9,022 nucleotides of DNA from Candidatus Poseidoniaceae archaeon (GTDB taxonomy: Archaea > Thermoplasmatota > Poseidoniia > Poseidoniales > Poseidoniaceae). The position numbers were made by a program, and so were the translations under genes. Under the pieces are notes generated by a model. The model was not told the DNA's origin. It did no database searches and worked only from the letters and a program-made list of their open reading frames with translations. Of the stretch, positions 5,528-9,022 are shown piece by piece (within the stretch, counting starts at the first letter, position 1; each line of letters starts with the position of its first letter). The stretch spans positions 1 through 9,022 of the forward strand of contig DUJK01000088.1 in the NCBI GenBank assembly GCA_013329925.1. The letters are read 5' to 3'.

Positions 5528-8242
5528 ATGCGACTAGCATCAACACTGATTTTTCTGTTGGTCATCGCGTCTTTACCGCTTGCATCTTCAACTAGCGGCC
5601 GTTCAATAGAAGTAGATATTTCGATAATGAAATATGATTGGTTATCAAATGAAACTGTAGAATTCAGTATCGAGGTATCAAATGCACCCTTTAATCAACA
5701 ATTCATTGCTGAATATTCAATTTCTAACTTGCAAGAGAATGTCATTAACACCGATAGTGTTGTATTCCAATCTTCAGGACCAAGTACCCAAATTCCAATA
5801 TTTGTAAAACATTTTTTTGATTCATCTAATTTTTATTTCTTTACCGTATCAATCATTGACTCAACAGGTGTAATAATTGCAACTGGTGAAGTTTCATTTA
5901 TGGTTTTTCAAAATACTATAATGCCGCAAATTGGCAATTTACTGGCCTTTGGCGACTCATTAAGTGATATGGGTAATGCCAAAGATAGTATCCTAAATGT
6001 TCCTGACGTGCCTCCATATTGGCAAGGCCGGTTTTCCAATGGTCCAGTTTGGCTTGAATATGTTTCACAAGCTTATGGAGTGACAACGACTGTTGGTTCA
6101 TTAACCGAACAAGGCGATAATAGGGCATTTGGCGGCTCCCAAACTGGTCAAGGATTTTCTTACTTATTGCTGCCAAATGTCGGGACTCAGATTAACAATT
6201 ACCTGGCTAATGTTCAATCAAGTATTGCACAAAATGAGGTCGTTTCTCTATGGGCTGGAGGTAATGATTTTCTATACGGAACCGCTAATTCAGATACTAT
6301 AGTAGCCAACATGGAATCGCACATCAGGCAACTAGATACTGCTGGAGCGCGTGAATTTATCATTCCTAATTTACCACCATTAGAAAAAACTCCAGAAATT
6401 CTAGGCCGCAGCCAAAGTCAACAAAATAGCATTGCTTCCGAGGTAGTCTCATACAATACAAAATTAGCAACACTGGTTAATGATTTAACAGCAGAATTAT
6501 CAATCACAGTACATTTCATTGATGCTTGGTCATTGTTTAATGATATTGTAGACAATAGTGAAGCGCTAGGAATAACCAATACGCAAGACTCAGCTTGTAG
6601 TGCTTCAGCAACTTTGTTACCATTACCAATTTGCAATAGTGCTTCTACAGTGGCTAACAATCCAGATGAATTCATATTTTTTGATAAGGCACACCCAACT
6701 AGAGTGATGCATGAATTTATCTCATTTTTTGCCATCCAATCTATCGGTAATGCAGATACTGATGGTGATGGGATTGTTGATGATTTTGACCAGTGTCCGT
6801 GGACTGATAATGATTGGATTGCTGACCAAACAGGATGTTCGTGGGAACAATTAGATGATGATAGTGATGGAGTTTCCAACGGTGATGATCTTTGTCCAGC
6901 AACTGTTCAAGGTGAAATTGTTGACGTTAACGGCTGTTCTGCAGCACAGCGGGATTCTGATGAGGACGGACTGAATGATGCTATTGACCCATGTCCATTT
7001 AGTGAAGCAAGTAATGATCACGACTCGGATGGCTGTACTGATGATGTTGATTTAGATGATGATAATGACCTTATTCCAGATTTACAGGATGCTTGCCCAA
7101 GAGGGGAAATTGGCGTTCATGATAATGACTTAGATGAGGATGGCTGTTCCAATACTGAAGACTCAGATATTGATGGTGATTTACTTGATAATGTTGATGA
7201 AACCATTGCTGGAACCGATATTTATGATGAAGATACTGATGGTGATGGAGTAATTGATGGAATTGACAAATTCCCTCTAGACGCTTCAGAATGGAGTGAT
7301 GGTGATGCTGACGGTTGTGGCGATAATTCAGATCAATTCCCATTTGACCCAACAGAATGCATTGATACTGATGGGGATGGTTACGGCGATAATTATGATA
7401 AATTTCCCGATGATGTAACCGAGTGGTTGGATTATGATGGTGATGGGTTTGGCGATAATCGCGATGCTTGCCCGACAAAATTCGGCTTATCACTTTCTCC
7501 AGAAGGTTGCCCAGACCGAGACGGTGATGGTTTTTCTGATAACACAGATTTATTTCCCGATGATATTGATGACTGGGCTGACTCTGATGGAGATGGCTAT
7601 GGTGATAATGCTGATTTATTCCCCAATGATCCACTAGACTGGTATGATTTTGACAATGATACATACGGTGATAATACGGATATTTTTCCCAGTGACCCAT
7701 TAGAATGGAATGATACCGATGGCGATACGGTAGGGGATAATGCTGATGCGTTTCCTATGGACCCAACTGAATGGCTAGATTCTGATGGCGATGGGTGCGG
7801 GGATAACCAAGACATATGGCCTGATGACCCAGCTGAATGTTATGACCGAGATGTCGATGGGATAGGTGATAATCAAGACGCATTCCCCGATGATAGAGCA
7901 GAGTGGAATGATACAGATAATGACGGATTGGGTGATAATTCAGATTTGTTCCCTAATGATTCCAAGGCCAAGTATGATTCAGATGGTGATGGCATTGCTA
8001 ATTATTATGATACATTCCCAGATAATGCAAATATGGACTCATGGTTTGATTTAATTATCAGAATTATGATTTTTGCCGGCATTGCTAGTGTAGGAATTAT
8101 CGTTTATCTCCGAAAGAAAAGTTCAGTTCAAGAAACAGATAAGCTACCATATCAAGATGATTTCTCAATGTTGATTCAAGCGGAGGGCATTGACCTTACA
8201 CCTGACAGGCCAGCCGGCCCTCCACCGCCAGGCTCGTTTTAA
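5528..8242 (+). CDS. Cell-surface SGNH/GDSL esterase-lipase with long TSP3-type calcium-repeat stalk and membrane anchor
   Basis: This 904-residue protein should hydrolyse ester bonds outside the cell; the substrate is unknown. A signal peptide (about 1-21) is followed by a beta-rich domain at 26-128, perhaps Ig-like. The SGNH domain covers about 135-405. It shows block I FGDSLSD with nucleophile Ser144, the block II glycines in RAFGGSQ (202-203), block III GGND with Asn246, and block V DKAHP with Asp386 and His389. It resembles the plant-lipase/PlaA-like GDSL group. Residues 408-568 are irregular TSP3 repeats, and 569-838 are twelve mostly 22-residue repeats. One transmembrane helix (about 842-861) then precedes a cytoplasmic tail of about 43 residues ending in RPAGPPPPGSF. 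All catalytic residues are present, so activity is likely. The start is supported by the signal peptide and the intergenic boundary. It is divergent from the propeller gene and its stop abuts the convergent taw2 stop. Confidence 0.9.
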   Translation: MRLASTLIFLLVIASLPLASSTSGRSIEVDISIMKYDWLSNETVEFSIEVSNAPFNQQFIAEYSISNLQENVINTDSVVFQSSGPSTQIPIFVKHFFDSSNFYFFTVSIIDSTGVIIATGEVSFMVFQNTIMPQIGNLLAFGDSLSDMGNAKDSILNVPDVPPYWQGRFSNGPVWLEYVSQAYGVTTTVGSLTEQGDNRAFGGSQTGQGFSYLLLPNVGTQINNYLANVQSSIAQNEVVSLWAGGNDFLYGTANSDTIVANMESHIRQLDTAGAREFIIPNLPPLEKTPEILGRSQSQQNSIASEVVSYNTKLATLVNDLTAELSITVHFIDAWSLFNDIVDNSEALGITNTQDSACSASATLLPLPICNSASTVANNPDEFIFFDKAHPTRVMHEFISFFAIQSIGNADTDGDGIVDDFDQCPWTDNDWIADQTGCSWEQLDDDSDGVSNGDDLCPATVQGEIVDVNGCSAAQRDSDEDGLNDAIDPCPFSEASNDHDSDGCTDDVDLDDDNDLIPDLQDACPRGEIGVHDNDLDEDGCSNTEDSDIDGDLLDNVDETIAGTDIYDEDTDGDGVIDGIDKFPLDASEWSDGDADGCGDNSDQFPFDPTECIDTDGDGYGDNYDKFPDDVTEWLDYDGDGFGDNRDACPTKFGLSLSPEGCPDRDGDGFSDNTDLFPDDIDDWADSDGDGYGDNADLFPNDPLDWYDFDNDTYGDNTDIFPSDPLEWNDTDGDTVGDNADAFPMDPTEWLDSDGDGCGDNQDIWPDDPAECYDRDVDGIGDNQDAFPDDRAEWNDTDNDGLGDNSDLFPNDSKAKYDSDGDGIANYYDTFPDNANMDSWFDLIIRIMIFAGIASVGIIVYLRKKSSVQETDKLPYQDDFSMLIQAEGIDLTPDRPAGPPPPGSF
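6749..7231 (+). repeat. Irregular cysteine-paired TSP3 repeats of the SGNH esterase
   Basis: These encode residues 408-568, between the esterase domain and the regular stalk. DxDGDG-type loops recur (DTDGDGIVDDFDQCP, DDDSDGVSNGDDLCP, DSDEDGLNDAIDPCP, DDDNDLIPDLQDACP). The cysteines fall in pairs 423/437, 456/470 and 489/503, each 14 apart, then 523/540, which is 17 apart. The pattern is typical of calcium-binding TSP3 segments in secreted proteins. Confidence 0.85.
7232..8041 (+). repeat. Twelve tandem 66-bp units coding a 22-residue acidic repeat (DxDGDGxGDNxDxFPxDPxEWx)
   Basis: These encode residues 569-838. Units start at Asp569, 591, 613, 635, 663, 685, 707, 729, 751, 773, 795 and 817. 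The period is exactly 22 residues except for the fourth unit, which is 28 and carries ACPTKFG...EGCP. The last two units lose the Trp at position 21. Synonymous codons differ widely between units, so the array is old or diversifying and not a recent slippage product. It presumably forms a calcium-dependent rod lifting the esterase off the membrane. Confidence 0.9.
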
Positions 8243-9010
8243 TCACCTGACAGAGAGATCAATGACGATATGTCGTATTCTTGGCGCATACCATTTTACT
8301 TTCTCAACATGGTCGGCAGAAACAATGCCTTTACGGCCAAGTTGTTTCGCTAATTTAGCAATACTATCAATGCAGTATACGACAAAATCGTTGATTTTCT
8401 CTTCTTCAACATTCATGTGGATGTGTAATTTACCACCACTAGATTTCAAGCAGTTAATCGCTGATTGCCAAGCCTTTTCTGATGAAGGTAAAATGCCTAA
8501 GTGAACTCTATCTGCCATTGAATAAACCTGTTTCATAGTTGACAAATTATCGCCCTCAAGGATGGTTAGTCGCTTACTTACATTATTCAATTTAGCACCA
8601 TTTTGTAATGCCTGAATTGAGTTTGGATTAATCTCACAGGCATAGACATGCTCAGCATTACTTCTCACTAGCATTGGTAGGCTGTAGTAACCAATTCCAG
8701 CAAATGCATCCACGATAATCTCTCCCGACATGTCAATGTTGCCGATTCTATGACGTTCAGTAACGTTGCCTGAGGAAAACATGACCTTGGTTACGTCAAG
8801 CCAAAATTTCACCCCAAAGTCATTGATTTCAACTTCACCCGAACTTCCAAGTAACATTTTGACTTGGGAGGTTCGCATCATATCAGTAGCAATCTTATCT
8901 TGCCTAGCAAGACGATCTACACTTAGTGATCGAGCGATAATCTGCCATATTTCTTGTTTTTGCTCTTGAGTAATCCTGCCAAAAAGATCTTGCCATTGTG
9001 AATTATTCAT
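8243..9010 (-). CDS. taw2: Taw2/Tyw2-type tRNA(Phe) wybutosine enzyme, SAM-dependent aminocarboxypropyltransferase
   Basis: This 255-residue cytoplasmic enzyme belongs to the Trm5/Tyw2 class I SAM-binding family. In wyosine synthesis Taw2 transfers the 3-amino-3-carboxypropyl group of SAM to the tricyclic base imG-14, made from m1G37 by Trm5 and Taw1, at position 37 of tRNA(Phe). The family stretch WLDVTKVMFSSGNVTERHRI lies at 70-89. The SAM motif is DAFAGIGYYSLP (101-112), and the acidic strand-2 end is ACEINPNS (124-131). Instead of the NPPY/NLP loop of Trm5 methyltransferases there is LGILPSSE (171-178), which together with the KWYAPRIRHIVIDL end (239-252) favours Tyw2 over Trm5. The length is near that of short archaeal Taw2 proteins. 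The upstream side is cut by the window edge 12 bases beyond the start, and no Shine-Dalgarno site is visible there. Its TGA directly abuts the TAA of the convergent esterase gene. Confidence 0.85.
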   Translation of the reverse strand: MNNSQWQDLFGRITQEQKQEIWQIIARSLSVDRLARQDKIATDMMRTSQVKMLLGSSGEVEINDFGVKFWLDVTKVMFSSGNVTERHRIGNIDMSGEIIVDAFAGIGYYSLPMLVRSNAEHVYACEINPNSIQALQNGAKLNNVSKRLTILEGDNLSTMKQVYSMADRVHLGILPSSEKAWQSAINCLKSSGGKLHIHMNVEEEKINDFVVYCIDSIAKLAKQLGRKGIVSADHVEKVKWYAPRIRHIVIDLSVR

Positions 9011-9022
9011 CGCTGAGTTAGG

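Noticed and set aside
6418..6879. A 153-codon minus-strand open frame
   Set aside because: It overlaps the catalytic block V and first TSP3 repeat of the esterase, has no recognisable motif, and is a shadow of that gene.
7071..7700. A 209-codon open frame on the minus strand, rich in His and Gln
   Set aside because: It is antisense to the Asp-rich repeats. GAT/GAC codons read backwards as His- and Gln-like codons, and the repeats suppress stops. It has no domain and lies inside a well-supported gene.
7232..8041. CRISPR-like or satellite array with 66-bp periodicity
   Set aside because: Units are contiguous with no unique spacers, vary at synonymous positions, and keep reading frame, so selection is on the protein repeat.
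8243..9010. Trm5 (tRNA m1G37 methyltransferase) as the identity of the last gene
   Set aside because: The shared family motifs fit both, but the LGILPSSE loop in place of an NPPY/NLP-type motif and the SGN segment favour Tyw2/Taw2.

Overview
The window looks like a gene-dense archaeal chromosome segment. It most resembles a Marine Group II euryarchaeon (Candidatus Poseidoniales) or a close relative. The reasons are a Taw2/Tyw2-type wybutosine enzyme, intron-free closely packed genes, starts that mostly lack Shine-Dalgarno sites, and several membrane-anchored proteins with thrombospondin type 3 (TSP3) aspartate repeats. The lineage is an inference from content, not from a marker gene. No RNA gene, insertion sequence, CRISPR array or phage gene is visible.

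Layout: (1) 1-590, minus strand, is the start of a small two-helix membrane protein, running off the left edge. It lies 19 bases after (2) a membrane-anchored S15/CocE-type serine hydrolase (610-2562, minus), probably in one operon. (3) A secreted, membrane-tethered cyclophilin (2587-3546, plus) is divergent from the hydrolase and probably shares its promoter region. (4) A surface protein (3563-5410, minus) has a predicted seven-bladed beta-propeller, four cysteine-paired TSP3 repeats and a PGF-CTERM-like tail. It is clearly more AT-rich than genes 2 and 3. (5) A 117-bp intergenic region separates it from a 904-residue surface SGNH/GDSL esterase (5528-8242, plus), which has a long calcium-repeat stalk including twelve units of a 22-residue repeat. 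(6) The window ends with taw2 (8243-9010, minus), convergent with gene 5 with no base between the two stop codons.

Five of the six proteins (genes 1-5) are predicted to sit in or on the membrane facing outward. Three are catalytic: an alpha/beta hydrolase possibly acting on proline peptides, a prolyl isomerase and an esterase. One is a likely binding scaffold. I read this as a cell-surface breakdown and folding neighbourhood next to one tRNA-modification housekeeping gene. A dedicated functional system cannot be shown from sequence alone. The points most worth a second look are the paired-cysteine covariation in the 22-residue repeats, the two different anchoring modes of the neighbouring TSP3 proteins, the PGF-CTERM-like tail, and the proline-themed divergent pair.
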